A stretch of 64,000 nt of DNA. Origin: Micromonospora chokoriensis. Lineage in GTDB: Bacteria; Actinomycetota; Actinomycetes; Mycobacteriales; Micromonosporaceae. Positions within the stretch are counted from its first letter, which is position 1. Each line of letters starts with the position of its first letter. The notes under the pieces were generated by a model. The model saw only the letters and a program-made list of their open reading frames with translations, was not told where the DNA came from and made no database searches. Positions 20,501-28,676 of the stretch are shown here, in pieces. The DNA is taken from the NCBI RefSeq assembly GCF_000718555.1, contig NZ_JOAN01000004.1:1-64000 (forward strand), given 5' to 3'. Made by a program: the position numbers and the translations under genes.

Positions 20501-21988
20501 ATGTCCCGGATCAAGACGTTCAACCTGCCCGACCTGGGCGAGGGGCTGACCGAGGGCGAGATCCTGACCTGGCTGGTCAAGGTCGGCGACACGATCGAGC
20601 TGAACCAGCCGATCGTCGAGGTGGAGACGGCCAAGGCGGCCGTGGAGATCCCGGCGAAGTGGGCCGGGCAGGTGCAGGCGATCCACCACCCGGAAGGCAC
20701 CACTGTCGAGGTCGGTGCGCCGATCATCGCAATCGACACCGACCCGGGTGCCGGCCCGCTCGACGCTGTGTCGACCACGGCCACGCCCAGCAGCGACCTG
20801 CCCACCCCGTCGGCGGCCTCGCTGGCGGCGGTGGAGGTGGCGCCGGCCGAGGGCATGGTCGAGCCCGGCCTGATCGGCGGTGCGGCACCGGGTGGTCGCA
20901 CTGCGGTGCTGGTCGGCTACGGCCCCCGCACAACTGCCGCAAAGCGCCGCCCCCGCAAGGGCGCAGTCCCCGCGCAGGCCACGGCTCCCACCCCTGCTGG
21001 GGTCGATCATGCAGTTGTGGTGGGTGACAAACCAGCCATGACCACCACGATTCCGGCACCACAAGTCCTTGATCGACGCAACGGGGTAAGCGGCGGGGCG
21101 GTGCTGGCGAAGCCGCCGGTGCGCAAGCTTGCCAAGGATCTCGGGGTCGACCTCGGCACGTTGACCGGGTCGGGGCCGCTGGGCTCGATCACCCGGGAGG
21201 ACGTGGAGCAGGCGGCGAGCGGTGCCGTGGCGGCCGCGGAGCCGATCGCGGTGACGGCGGCGGCCACGAGCGCCGCGAGCTTCGGCGCGGACCGGGAGCA
21301 GCGCATCCCGGTCAAGGGCGTCCGCAAGCTCACCGCCGAGAACATGTCCCGCTCGGCGTTCACCGCCCCGCACGTGACGGAGTTCCTGACCGTCGACGTG
21401 ACCCGGGCGATGAAGGCACTGGACCGACTGCGTGGCCGGCGGGAGTGGCGCGACGTACGGGTCTCGCCGCTGCTGCTGGTGGCGAAGGCGGTGCTGCTGG
21501 CGGTGCAGCGTCACCCGATGGTCAACTCGACCTGGGCGGGCGACGAGATCGTGGTCAAGGAGTACGTCAACCTCGGCATCGCGGCAGCGACCGAGCGTGG
21601 TCTGATCGTGCCGAACGTCAAGGACGCCGGCCGACTCTCGCTGCGGGAGTTGGCGGACGCGCTTACCGACCTGGTGCAGACGGCAAAGTCCGGCCGCACC
21701 TCGCCGGCGGCGATGTCGGGCGGCACCCTGACCATCACCAACGTCGGCGTGTTCGGGGTGGACACCGGAACGCCGATCCTGCCGCCGGGTGAGTCGGCGA
21801 TCCTGGCCTTCGGCGCGGTGCGGGAGATGCCCTGGGTGCACAAGGGCAAGGTCAAGGTCCGCCAGGTCACCACGCTGGGGCTGAGCTTCGACCACCGGAT
21901 CATCGACGGCGAGCTGGGCTCGAAGTTCCTGCGCGACATCGGCGACTTCCTCACCGATCCGGAGGCGGCGCTGCTCGCCTGGACCTGA
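20501..21988 (+). CDS. bkdC: 2-oxoacid dehydrogenase E2 acyltransferase
   Basis: 495 residues. The lipoyl domain (about 1-77) carries the lipoylation Lys in EVETAKAAVEI. A long variable linker and a subunit-binding domain (PVRKLAKDLGVDLGTLTGSG) follow. The catalytic domain ends with the active-site DHRIIDG near the C terminus. The linker includes about 24 residues encoded by a 72-bp palindromic repeat (21004-21075), in frame and without stop. The start is ATG 20501. A GTG at 20492 overlapping the previous stop is also possible. The third gene of the operon, followed by a hairpin terminator. Confidence 0.92.
   Translation: MSRIKTFNLPDLGEGLTEGEILTWLVKVGDTIELNQPIVEVETAKAAVEIPAKWAGQVQAIHHPEGTTVEVGAPIIAIDTDPGAGPLDAVSTTATPSSDLPTPSAASLAAVEVAPAEGMVEPGLIGGAAPGGRTAVLVGYGPRTTAAKRRPRKGAVPAQATAPTPAGVDHAVVVGDKPAMTTTIPAPQVLDRRNGVSGGAVLAKPPVRKLAKDLGVDLGTLTGSGPLGSITREDVEQAASGAVAAAEPIAVTAAATSAASFGADREQRIPVKGVRKLTAENMSRSAFTAPHVTEFLTVDVTRAMKALDRLRGRREWRDVRVSPLLLVAKAVLLAVQRHPMVNSTWAGDEIVVKEYVNLGIAAATERGLIVPNVKDAGRLSLRELADALTDLVQTAKSGRTSPAAMSGGTLTITNVGVFGVDTGTPILPPGESAILAFGAVREMPWVHKGKVKVRQVTTLGLSFDHRIIDGELGSKFLRDIGDFLTDPEAALLAWT
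21004..21075. repeat. 72-bp imperfect palindrome, family B, inside the E2 gene
   Basis: The outer arms CGATCATGCAGTTGTGGTG and, on the other strand, CGATCAAGGACTTGTGGTG agree at 16 of 19 positions. Length is a multiple of three and all codons are open. It lies in the disordered linker just before the subunit-binding domain. The GATC ends and similar length link it in style to the palindromes at 4583, 25838 and 45229. Confidence 0.75.
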
Positions 21989-22006
21989 TCGCTCGAAACG
22001 CCAGCC

Positions 22007-22048
22007 ACGGCCGGTGTGCCACGGGTTAACACCCGGCACACCGGCCGT
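22007..22048 (+). terminator. terminator of the 2-oxoacid dehydrogenase operon
   Basis: Perfect 14-bp stem ACGGCCGGTGTGCC with an inner GGGT/ACCC pairing, beginning 19 bases after the E2 stop. Confidence 0.85.
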
Positions 22049-22206
22049 GTCCGTTGGGAGACGGAACCGTCGGTCAGACAGCCTGTTGACCTTTGATTGT
22101 TAGGCAGGTGTCTCAGCTCACCTAATAATCGATGGAAGTTGGCCGGCTTCTGCGGTTGAATAGACGCATCAGGGGCTGACAACCGAATAGCTAGGGGGAC
22201 CACCAA

Positions 22207-22344
22207 ATGAGCATGATCGAGCGAATCCGCAACCACCGCGACGCCACCCGCCGCGCCCGTGCCATCGAGCACGCGCTGCGCTCGGCGAACACGCCGGCAG
22301 TTCGCGAGGAGATCCTCGTCATCGCCCAGCGTCACATGAGCTGA
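22207..22344 (+). CDS. 45-residue conserved-looking small protein
   Basis: ATG at 22207 follows AGGGGG at proper spacing, and the frame ends at TGA 22344. The product is basic and helical (MSMIERIRNHRDATRRARAI at the start), ending in AQRHMS, without a membrane segment. It has its own AT-richer upstream region (22080-22140) and a strong terminator after it, so it is a separate transcription unit and not a chance frame. The arginine-rich helix could bind nucleic acid. I do not recognise the family. Confidence 0.65.
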   Translation: MSMIERIRNHRDATRRARAIEHALRSANTPAVREEILVIAQRHMS

Positions 22345-22376
22345 CGCTCCACGACATTCCTCACCTCCTCCAGATC

Positions 22377-22408
22377 GATGGCCCACCCGGCCCACCGGGT
22401 GGGCCATC
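22377..22408 (+). terminator. terminator of the small gene
   Basis: Perfect 14-bp stem GATGGCCCACCCGG with a CCCA loop. The rest of the 344-bp stretch from 22345 to 22688 shows no gene, only the leader of the next reading frame with its GGAGGAGG site. Confidence 0.85.
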
Positions 22409-22688
22409 GGCGTTTCCCAGCCACCCACCACCGGGATTCCGCCCTGCCGCAGCGCCCGGTACGGTGGGCTTCGGTCGCCGCCCGCCGACCCGGCAGAGGC
22501 CGAGCCGACAAAAGCTGCTTGACATCAACCGACCACGGCGAGTGACGGCCAGTGCTCCTTGGACGTGTCGTGCCACCACCCGATACCGTGCGGGGAGCCG
22601 GCACAGCGGCACGCCGGTGACGCCGGCAGCCACGCCGAGGAGACCGATCGGCACCGGCGAGCCGACATGTGATGGAGGAGGCGCACCC

Positions 22689-25352
22689 ATGACGTCCGAG
22701 GGCCCGCACCGACCCGGCCAAGAGCCGGACGAGGTGTCACCGGGCGCCGGCGGACCGGCGCCGTACGGCGACCGCCCGGCGCAGCCGGACAACGGCCAGA
22801 ACGCCGCCGGCCCCGACCTGGGCTGGGCACCCCCGCCCCCGACGCGGCCCAACCCGTCGGCACCGGCATGGGCGACCCAGCCCGAGCAGCCGCCGGCCCC
22901 CGCCTGGGGTGCCGCCGCTGCTCCCCAGTCCAACGACCCAGCGCAGCCCGCCTGGGCCGCCGGCGGTGGCGCAAGCGAGCCGCCGCAGCAGCAGCCCGGC
23001 GCGTGGCCCGGCAACGAGAGCGCGCCGACCCCGGCGCAGCCCGCCCCCTGGGCAGCGCAGCAGCAGGGCTGGACACCGACCGAGCAGAGCGCACCTGCGC
23101 CGGCCTGGACCCCGAGCGCGGCCGCTGAGCAGCCAGACTGGGTGCAGGCCCAGCCGGCCGCGCGGGGTGCCGCCCAGGTTCCCCCGGCCACCACCGCCTG
23201 GCCCGCCCAGGAGGACCCGGCCGCCAGCGGCTGGGGCGGCGCGGCGCAGGCCAACCCGTCCGCCGGTGACTGGCGCGGGGCCGAGTCTCCGCAACCCGAA
23301 TCCGCGCAGGCCGCCGGCTGGTCCAGCGGCGCCCAGCAGGACCAGGCTGCCGGCAACGGCGGCTGGCCCGCCAGCGGTGCCGCCCGCGACGACCAGCCGG
23401 TGTGGACGCCGGCCGAGCAGTCGCCACCGGCCTGGGGCCAGCCCGCCGAACCGACCGAGCAGCCTGCCCCCGACTGGGGTCAGGCCGCCCAGCCGAATGC
23501 GGCCCGTGGTGCGGCCCAGGTTCCGGCTCCGACGGCGAGTTGGCCCGCGCAGGACGACCCTGCGCACTCCGGCGGGTGGGCCGCGCAGCAGCAGGTGCAG
23601 CCTTCAGGGTGGAACGACGGCAGCGACGCGCGGCAGGACCAGCCCGCGCAGCCGGCCGCCTGGGGCAGCGCCGAGAACCGTCCGCAGCAGCCCGACTGGG
23701 TGCTCCCGCAACCGGAGCAGCCGACCGAGCGGCCGGAGCAGGCCGGGTGGACCCCCGCGGAGCAGAGCAACCTCCCCGCCCGGGCCAGCGCCAGCGTGCC
23801 CGGCAACGACGGCACGCCCGGCTGGCCCGCCAGCCCGGACAACGCCGCGCGTGGCAACTCCGGCGTGCCGGAGGTAGAGCCGTGGGCACCCGGTGAGGTG
23901 TGGGGTCGCGCGGAGGCGGAAGCTTCCGCACAGTCCCGTGCCGGCTGGGAGTCGGACCGGGGCGATGAGGCACCGGCCTACCAGCCCGGGCCCGCGCCGG
24001 GCATCTCGCCGGCGAACGCGGTGCCCCTGCCTCCGCAGGAGCAGCGTGTGCCGGGTGCGAGCCTGGCCGCCGCCCCGCCGGCCGACTACGCGCCCCAGGC
24101 CCAGTTCGCCGCGATCCCCGAGCAGCCCGCCTACTCCGAGCGGGAGACCCCGGACGCCGCCGCGCAGTACGGGGGCCGCACCGACGACGCCTCCGCGAGT
24201 GGGGCGGTGCCCGCCCCGCGTACCTCTCCGGAGTCCGGAGCGGGCCGTGCGGTCGTACCGGTGTCGGAGCCCGAGTCGGCAGCCGGCGCGGGTGCCCGGG
24301 CCACGGCGAGCGCTTCGGTGCCGCTGGCCAGCCGGGTGATGCCCCCGACCGACCAGGCGATCCGACCGACCGGCACGGCCACACCCCAACCCCGGGTGTA
24401 CGGCCGCCCGGCTCGACCCGAGCCGGAGGCCGAGCCGGAGCCGGAGGCGTTCGGGGGCGACCCGGGCGCCGACCGTCAGGTCGCTCCGGAGTGGCAGAAC
24501 GAGCCGCAGCGCCAGGTCGCACCCGACTGGCAGAACGAGCCGCCGCGGCAGCTCGGGGCTGGTTGGGGCGGCGATTCTCCGGCCGAGCCGCGCTTCGACG
24601 ACCGGCAGCCCGCACCGAGCGCGTTCAACGACGCCCCGCCGGCTTTCCCGCCCGGTGTGCCGTCCTTCGTCGACGCCCCGGGCAACAACCGGCCGGTGAA
24701 CGGCGTTCGGCCGCACTCCAGCGCCGAGCCGGCAGTGGACCAGTTCGGCGGCCCCGGGTCGCCGGCCGCTGGCACCGGCACGGTGAACGGGACGTCGACC
24801 TTCGGTGCGCCGAACTTCGGTGGCCCGAGCTCCGCTGGGCCGGACTTCAGCGGGCCGGGCTTCGGTGCCGCGCCGGCAACCGAGCCGGTGCCGGGCGGCG
24901 GCTTCCCGCCGTCGTTCCCGCCTCCGGCACACCCCGCGCCGGCCTGGGGCCAGGAGGCCGGTCAGGCGGACCAGGGCCGGTTCGACGCGTTCAAGCCGGA
25001 CGCCGCCGAGCCGAAGGTCGAAGCACCGACACCGAAGGTACGCAACGGCCGGGTGCTGGCCGCCGTGTTGATCGCCGCGGTGCTCATCCTGGCGGTGCCG
25101 CTCGGTCTGCTGCTGCTGCTCGGCAAGGTCGGCAAGGACGACGCGCCGGCCTTCGACCCGGCGGTCGGCACCTGCGTGAAGCAGTCCGGGCAGGGTGGCG
25201 CCTCGGCTGCGGACTGCGGCGAGGCGGGCGCGTTCACGATCGTCACGAAGGTGGACGCCAAGGAGAAGTGCACCGACACGACGCAGCCCCACGTGGTGCT
25301 GCCGGGCGGGGGCACCAACCGGGTGCTCTGCCTGAAGCCGACCACGAAGTAG
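22689..25352 (+). CDS. LppU-like membrane protein with giant low-complexity N-terminal region
   Basis: 887 residues from ATG 22689 (GGAGGAGG upstream). About 780 residues are Pro/Ala/Gln/Gly-rich with regularly spaced Trp. Segments such as AARGAAQVP and GWTPxEQS occur two or more times, showing internal duplication. Near residue 795 follows one transmembrane helix (VLAAVLIAAVLILAVPLGLL). A small outside domain of about 65 residues with four Cys (TCVKQ, DCGE, EKCTD, VLCLK) follows, resembling LppU/SCO3897 C-terminal domains. Topology would be cytoplasmic disordered tail and external Cys domain. Function unknown. The disordered part could form condensates or scaffold envelope proteins. Confidence 0.7.
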   Translation: MTSEGPHRPGQEPDEVSPGAGGPAPYGDRPAQPDNGQNAAGPDLGWAPPPPTRPNPSAPAWATQPEQPPAPAWGAAAAPQSNDPAQPAWAAGGGASEPPQQQPGAWPGNESAPTPAQPAPWAAQQQGWTPTEQSAPAPAWTPSAAAEQPDWVQAQPAARGAAQVPPATTAWPAQEDPAASGWGGAAQANPSAGDWRGAESPQPESAQAAGWSSGAQQDQAAGNGGWPASGAARDDQPVWTPAEQSPPAWGQPAEPTEQPAPDWGQAAQPNAARGAAQVPAPTASWPAQDDPAHSGGWAAQQQVQPSGWNDGSDARQDQPAQPAAWGSAENRPQQPDWVLPQPEQPTERPEQAGWTPAEQSNLPARASASVPGNDGTPGWPASPDNAARGNSGVPEVEPWAPGEVWGRAEAEASAQSRAGWESDRGDEAPAYQPGPAPGISPANAVPLPPQEQRVPGASLAAAPPADYAPQAQFAAIPEQPAYSERETPDAAAQYGGRTDDASASGAVPAPRTSPESGAGRAVVPVSEPESAAGAGARATASASVPLASRVMPPTDQAIRPTGTATPQPRVYGRPARPEPEAEPEPEAFGGDPGADRQVAPEWQNEPQRQVAPDWQNEPPRQLGAGWGGDSPAEPRFDDRQPAPSAFNDAPPAFPPGVPSFVDAPGNNRPVNGVRPHSSAEPAVDQFGGPGSPAAGTGTVNGTSTFGAPNFGGPSSAGPDFSGPGFGAAPATEPVPGGGFPPSFPPPAHPAPAWGQEAGQADQGRFDAFKPDAAEPKVEAPTPKVRNGRVLAAVLIAAVLILAVPLGLLLLLGKVGKDDAPAFDPAVGTCVKQSGQGGASAADCGEAGAFTIVTKVDAKEKCTDTTQPHVVLPGGGTNRVLCLKPTTK

Positions 25353-25359
25353 CTCCACC

Positions 25360-25395
25360 GACGGCGGGGCCACGGGTAACCGTGGCCCCGCCGTC
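25360..25395 (+). terminator. perfect 16-bp hairpin terminator
   Basis: Arms GACGGCGGGGCCACGG and complement around a GTAA loop, 8 bases after the stop of the LppU-like gene. Confidence 0.88.
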
Positions 25396-25434
25396 GTCGT
25401 ACCCGGAGCCTCTTGCTTCAGGCACAATTCGGTC

Positions 25435-25811
25435 GTGGAACGCGAGCTGGCGGCGGCGCTGGGGCCGATCTTGGGAAGCCTGGCGGGGTGCAGCCCGATC
25501 TTCGCGATGAGTCGTGGCGAGAGGACCCACAGACCGCCAGTGCCTTCCTCTACGCCCCAGACGGTTCCGGCCGAGGGATCTCGATCGACCTCGGCCTACC
25601 CACCGTGACACAGGTCGTCGCGCTCGCCGACCAGGTTCAGGAATGGGCAGTGGAGACACTGTGGTCACTGGACTGTGCCACCAACTGGCCGCCCTGTCCC
25701 CAGCATCCCGATAGCCACCCCCTGGCAGCGGTGGTACGCGCCGGGCGAGCAGTCTGGGCCTGTCCCACTCTTGAGACCGAGGTCAGCGAGATTGGGAAGC
25801 TAGGCCACTGA
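25435..25811 (+). pseudogene. small conserved hypothetical gene with an apparent frameshift
   Basis: A GTG at 25435 lies 6 bases after a CACAAT box and opens VERELAAALGPILGSLAG, which reads like a true N terminus. It then runs into an unrelated frame at the GGGG run 25485-25488. The +1-shifted frame continues as VQPDLRDESWREDPQTASAF and ends at 25811 with the Cys/His pattern CPxHPxxHPL...WxCP, which may bind zinc. Restoring one G joins both parts into a protein of about 125 residues. Either a sequencing error in the homopolymer or a real inactivating deletion. Confidence 0.6.
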
Positions 25812-25837
25812 GCCAGCTACTCGCAGCTCGACCCGTC

Positions 25838-25905
25838 GACCTTGCAGTTTCGGTCGTTCTTCTGCACCCAAATGCACCTTAGGTCGGGACAGAAAGTGCA
25901 AGATC
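25838..25905. repeat. 68-bp imperfect palindrome, family C
   Basis: The left arm GACCTTGCAGTTTCGGTC and the right arm read on the other strand, GATCTTGCACTTTCTGTC, agree at 14 of 18 positions. It lies in the 242-bp gap before the thioredoxin/NHL gene. Style and length match the other palindromes in the window, but the sequence is a different family and only one copy is seen. The rest of the gap holds no convincing gene. Confidence 0.55.
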
Positions 25906-26053
25906 GGCGCAGGTCAACTTGCCTACCCGTGTCACCGGATGGTCCGCGAGTACGCCGCAAAGCGCCGGGAGCGCAACGAAGGCGGCACAGGCTAGGACGC
26001 TTGTCATACGGGTCACGGCGGCTGGGCCCACGGGGCGTGGCAGGCTGGCAGGC

Positions 26054-27892
26054 ATGGGAACGACAGCGCGTGTACGTGCCCCTGAGCTACGGGGTCGGCA
26101 GTGGCTCAACACCGGCGGCCGTAATCTGACCTTGCAGGACCTCCGCGGCAAGATCGTCGTCGCGGATTTTTGGACTTTTTGCTGCATAAATTGCCTCCAC
26201 GTGCTCGATGAGCTGCGTCCGCTGGAGGAGAAGTACGGCGATGTGCTCGTCGTGATCGGCGTGCACTCGCCGAAGTTCGAGCACGAGAAGGACGCCGACG
26301 CGCTCGCCGCGGCCGTGGAGCGGTACGGGGTGCACCACCCCGTACTCGACGATCCTGAGCTGGACATGTGGCAGCAGTACGCGGCCCGGGCCTGGCCGAC
26401 CCTGTCGGTGATCGACCCCGAGGGTTACGTGGTGGCCACGATGGCTGGCGAGGGGCACGCCGAGGGCCTGGCCCGACTGATCGACGAGCTGATCGCCACC
26501 CACGAGGCCAAGGGGACCCTGCACCGGGGTGACGGGCCGTACGTCCCACCGCCGGCACCGGAGACCGCGCTGCGCTTCCCCGGTAAGGCGGTGCTGCTGC
26601 CGAACGGCAACCTGCTGGTCTCGGACTCGGCCCGGCACTCCCTGGTCGAGGTTGCCCCGGACGGCGAGACGCCGGTACGCCGGATCGGCTCGGGCGAGCG
26701 GGGCCGGGCCGATGGGCCGGCCGCCGCGGCGACGTTCTCCGAGCCGCAGGGCGTGTGCCTGCTGCCCACGCACGTCGCCGAGGTCGCCGGCTACGACCTG
26801 GTGGTGGCCGACACGGTCAACCACCTGCTGCGTGGCGTACGGCTGGAGTCCGGCGAGGTGGTCACCGTGGCCGGCAGCGGCCGGCAGTGGCGCGCCGAGG
26901 TCGACGACCACGCCCACGACGCGCTCGCCGTGGATCTCTCCTCCCCGTGGGACCTGGCCTGGTACGACGACAAGCTGATCGTGGCGATGGCCGGCATCCA
27001 CCAGCTCTGGTGGTTCGACCCGATCAAGCGGACCGCCGGCATGTACGCCGGCACCACCGTGGAGGCGCTACGGGACGGCCCGCTGGCCGAGGCGTGGATG
27101 GCGCAGCCGTCGGGGCTCTCCGTCTCCACCGACGGCACCCGGCTCTGGGTGGCCGACAGCGAGACCAGCTCCATCCGGTACGTCGAGAACGGGGTGCTGG
27201 GCACCGCCGTCGGGCAGGGCCTGTTCGACTTCGGGCACGTGGACGGCCCGGCGGAGTCGGCGCTGCTCCAGCACCCGCTGGGTGTGTGCGCGCTGCCGGA
27301 CGGCTCGGTGCTGATCGCGGACACGTACAACGGCGCGGTGCGCCGCTTCGACCCGGCCAGCAACCAGGTCTCCACCGTCGCCGACGGGTTGGCGGAGCCG
27401 AGCGACCTGGTGCTCACCCCGTCCGGTGAGGTGCTGGTGGTGGAGTCCGCCGCGCACCGGTTGACCCGGCTCGCCCCCGGTGCCCTGTCGGCGGCGGGTG
27501 CCAGCACGGTGGACGGGCCTCGGCACCGCACCGAGCGCAAGCCGACCGACATCGCGGCCGGCGAGGTCACCCTGGACATCGTCTTCACCCCCGCGCCAGG
27601 GCAGAAGCTGGACGAGACGTACGGGCCATCGACCCGGTTGGTGGTCTCCGCGTCCCCGCCGGAGCTGCTGGTGGAGGGTGCCGGCACGGGCACCGAGCTG
27701 TCCCGCCGGCTGGTGCTCAACGGCGAGGTCACCGCCGGGGTGCTTCAGGTGACCGCCCAGGCGGCGACCTGCGACGCGGACGTCGAGCACGCGGCCTGCC
27801 ACCTGACCCGGCAGGACTGGGGCGTACCGGTCCGGCTGGTCGACGGCGCAGCGACCCGGCTGCCGCTGGTGCTGCGCGGCCTGGACGCCTGA
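26054..27892 (+). CDS. thioredoxin-like and NHL-repeat protein (NHLRC2-like)
   Basis: 612 residues. An N-terminal thioredoxin/TlpA-like domain (about 1-150) has the active site TFCCINCLH, and its CxxC is C-I-N-C. The middle part forms an NHL beta-propeller (about 170-480; repeats such as LPNGNLLVSDSARHSLVEV and LPDGSVLIADTYNGAVRRF). A C-terminal beta domain of about 120 residues follows. The same order occurs in NHLRC2 proteins. No signal peptide, so cytoplasmic. The ATG at 26054 is 7 bases after CAGGCT, suggesting a leaderless mRNA. Redox or scaffolding function is inferred. Substrate unknown. Confidence 0.85.
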   Translation: MGTTARVRAPELRGRQWLNTGGRNLTLQDLRGKIVVADFWTFCCINCLHVLDELRPLEEKYGDVLVVIGVHSPKFEHEKDADALAAAVERYGVHHPVLDDPELDMWQQYAARAWPTLSVIDPEGYVVATMAGEGHAEGLARLIDELIATHEAKGTLHRGDGPYVPPPAPETALRFPGKAVLLPNGNLLVSDSARHSLVEVAPDGETPVRRIGSGERGRADGPAAAATFSEPQGVCLLPTHVAEVAGYDLVVADTVNHLLRGVRLESGEVVTVAGSGRQWRAEVDDHAHDALAVDLSSPWDLAWYDDKLIVAMAGIHQLWWFDPIKRTAGMYAGTTVEALRDGPLAEAWMAQPSGLSVSTDGTRLWVADSETSSIRYVENGVLGTAVGQGLFDFGHVDGPAESALLQHPLGVCALPDGSVLIADTYNGAVRRFDPASNQVSTVADGLAEPSDLVLTPSGEVLVVESAAHRLTRLAPGALSAAGASTVDGPRHRTERKPTDIAAGEVTLDIVFTPAPGQKLDETYGPSTRLVVSASPPELLVEGAGTGTELSRRLVLNGEVTAGVLQVTAQAATCDADVEHAACHLTRQDWGVPVRLVDGAATRLPLVLRGLDA

Positions 27893-27893
27893 C

Positions 27894-27930
27894 GTGACCT
27901 TCAGGGGCCCGGTGGGCCCCTGAAGGTCAC
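27894..27930. terminator. perfect 17-bp bidirectional terminator
   Basis: GTGACCTTCAGGGGCCC and complement with a 3-base loop. It lies between the convergent NHL gene and pxpA and includes the pxpA stop codon at 27927-27929. Confidence 0.9.
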
Positions 27931-28676
27931 GCGAACGGGGCCAGGGTGACGTTGGCGTCGATCAGGGTGGCGCGGACGAGTTCGGCGGCGGAGACCGCGC
28001 CGGGGGTGTCGCCGTGCACGCAGATCGAGTCGACCGAGCAGGGGATCACGGTGCCGTCGACCGCCACCACGATGCGTTGCGTGGCCATCCGCACCGCCCG
28101 TTCGGCCACCTGCTCGGGATCGGTGATCACCGCGCCGGGGGTGCCGCGCGGCACCAGCGCCCCGTTGGGCAGGTAGGCCCGGTCGGCGAAGGCCTCGGCG
28201 ACCACCGGCAGGCCCGCGCCGACGGCGAGTTGGGCGAGCGTCGAGCCGGACAGGCAGAGCACGGGCAGCTCGGGGTCGTAGCCGCTGACGGCGGCGACCA
28301 CCGCCGCTGCCTGGGATTCGTCGATGCTTGTCGCGTGGTAGAGCGCGCCGTGCGGCTTGAGGTAGCGGACCCGGGTGCCGAACAGCTGGCAGAACGCGTC
28401 CAGCGCCCCCAACTGGTAGGTCACCTCGTCGCGTAGCTCGGCGAAGTCGTACGCGATATGCCGCCGGCCGAAGCCGGCCAGGTCCCGATAGCCGACCTGC
28501 GCACCCACCGCGACCCCGCGTCGTGCGGCGCCCTCGCAGACCCGCCGCATCGTGGACGGGTCGCCGCCGTGGAAGCCGCAGGCGACGTTGGCCGAGGTCA
28601 CGAGGCTCAGCAACGCCTCGTCGTCGCCGAGTCGCCAGATGCCGAATCCCTCGCCCAGGTCAGCGTTGAGGTCCAT
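27927..28676 (-). CDS. pxpA: 5-oxoprolinase subunit A (LamB/YcsF family)
   Basis: 249 residues. The conserved start MDLNADLGEGFG, then SANVACGFHGGDP and KPHGALYH are family signatures with the metal- and substrate-binding His/Asp residues. With PxpB and PxpC it performs ATP-dependent opening of 5-oxoproline to glutamate. Last gene of pxpB-pxpC-pxpA. The ATG overlaps the end of pxpC by 17 bases. Confidence 0.95.
   Translation of the reverse strand: MDLNADLGEGFGIWRLGDDEALLSLVTSANVACGFHGGDPSTMRRVCEGAARRGVAVGAQVGYRDLAGFGRRHIAYDFAELRDEVTYQLGALDAFCQLFGTRVRYLKPHGALYHATSIDESQAAAVVAAVSGYDPELPVLCLSGSTLAQLAVGAGLPVVAEAFADRAYLPNGALVPRGTPGAVITDPEQVAERAVRMATQRIVVAVDGTVIPCSVDSICVHGDTPGAVSAAELVRATLIDANVTLAPFA

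Noticed and set aside
22101..22128. TTAGG...CCTAA inverted repeat resembling an IdeR/DtxR iron box
   Set aside because: The arms are 26 bp apart end to end, while the iron box is 19 bp with TTAGGTTAG arms. Too loose to call.
25939..25995. Small frame MVREYAAKRRERNEGGTG
   Set aside because: Only 18 residues from ATG. No start codon or ribosome site further upstream supports a longer version, although the upstream frame is open.
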